From Roseiarcus fermentans (lineage in GTDB: Bacteria; Pseudomonadota; Alphaproteobacteria; Rhizobiales; Beijerinckiaceae): DNA of 40,810 nucleotides. Positions 40,720 through 40,810 of this stretch are shown one piece after another (position 1 is the stretch's first letter; every line of letters begins with the position of its first letter). Under the pieces are notes generated by a model. The model made no database searches. It had not been told where the DNA came from and saw only the letters and a program-made list of their open reading frames with translations. The stretch spans positions 1 to 40,810 of the forward strand of contig NZ_QNRK01000052.1 of assembly GCF_003315135.1 (NCBI RefSeq). Reading direction: 5' to 3'. Made by a program: the position numbers and the translations under genes.

Positions 40720-40810
40720 GTGCGTCCGCGAGGACGCTTTGTCAGCGTGGTGGAAGTCCACGCCCGGGCTGTTCGCGAGCCCGGAAGTCGAAGGTAACCG
40801 CGTCGCCGCG
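40720..40810 (+). mobile_element. 5' end of a group IIC-like intron (cut by window end)
   Basis: The sequence begins GTGCG, the conserved group II intron 5' end (GUGYG). It continues with a short hairpin TCC-GCGA-GGA, then 'AGCGTGGTGGAAGTCCACGC', the GUGGAAGUCCAC-type stem of domain I, and CCGGAAGTCGAAGGTAACCG, matching in order the start of the Oceanobacillus iheyensis class C intron as I remember it. The insertion just downstream of a stem-loop (40697-40717) is the class C target rule. Any reverse transcriptase lies beyond the window. The call rests on about 90 bases. Confidence 0.65.

Noticed and set aside
1-40810. CRISPR arrays, tRNA and rRNA genes
   Set aside because: No regularly spaced repeats, tRNA-like cloverleaf with T-arm consensus, or rRNA sequence was noticed on either strand.

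Overview
The window is high-GC DNA with GC-rich third codon positions. Gene content and protein style (aerobic cob genes, CbtAB cobalt transporter, DUF1636, paired SDR/TetR and SDR/LysR units) point to an alphaproteobacterium, probably of the order Hyphomicrobiales. That placement is inference; there is no rRNA or other marker here.

Left part (1-10.9 kb) is an accessory region rich in redox enzymes and their regulators. It has a Tag-like DNA glycosylase, two SDR dehydrogenases, two small NADP-binding proteins of the F420-reductase-like family, a SnoaL-like protein, a pirin, a short azoreductase, a GFA-domain protein, one TetR and two LysR regulators. Decay is visible: a broken methyltransferase, a truncated azoreductase, and a tandem repeat at the extreme left that resembles an insertion-sequence end.

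Middle part (10.9-33.2 kb) is a large B12 (cobalamin) locus of the aerobic type. On the minus strand are cobQ and cobO, separated by a GIY-YIG gene that lies between two inverted palindromic repeats. On the plus strand a cobalamin riboswitch leads DUF1636-cobW-cobN-cobH-cobI-cobJ-(cobK on the other strand)-cobL-cobE-cobM-cobA-cobB. A strong promoter and a second riboswitch lead cbtB-cbtA, a histidine phosphatase-like gene and an unrecognised exported protein. Facing them on the minus strand is cobQ(2)-cobF-cobB(2)-cysteine-rich protein. Together these cover uroporphyrinogen III to adenosylcobyric acid except for precorrin-3B synthase (CobG/CobZ), CobS/CobT and the cobalt-corrinoid reductase. 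The amidation enzymes CobB and CobQ are each present twice.

Right part (33.2-40.8 kb) has an AT-rich islet with a membrane protein, then two divergent acyl-CoA units: acyl-CoA dehydrogenase plus enoyl-CoA hydratase (minus), and a lipid-transfer thiolase plus two MaoC-like proteins and a decayed crotonase (plus). A MerR regulator with a typical long-spacer promoter diverges from a zinc-type alcohol dehydrogenase-like gene. The window ends about 90 bases into what looks like the 5' end of a bacterial group IIC intron, set just after a strong stem-loop.
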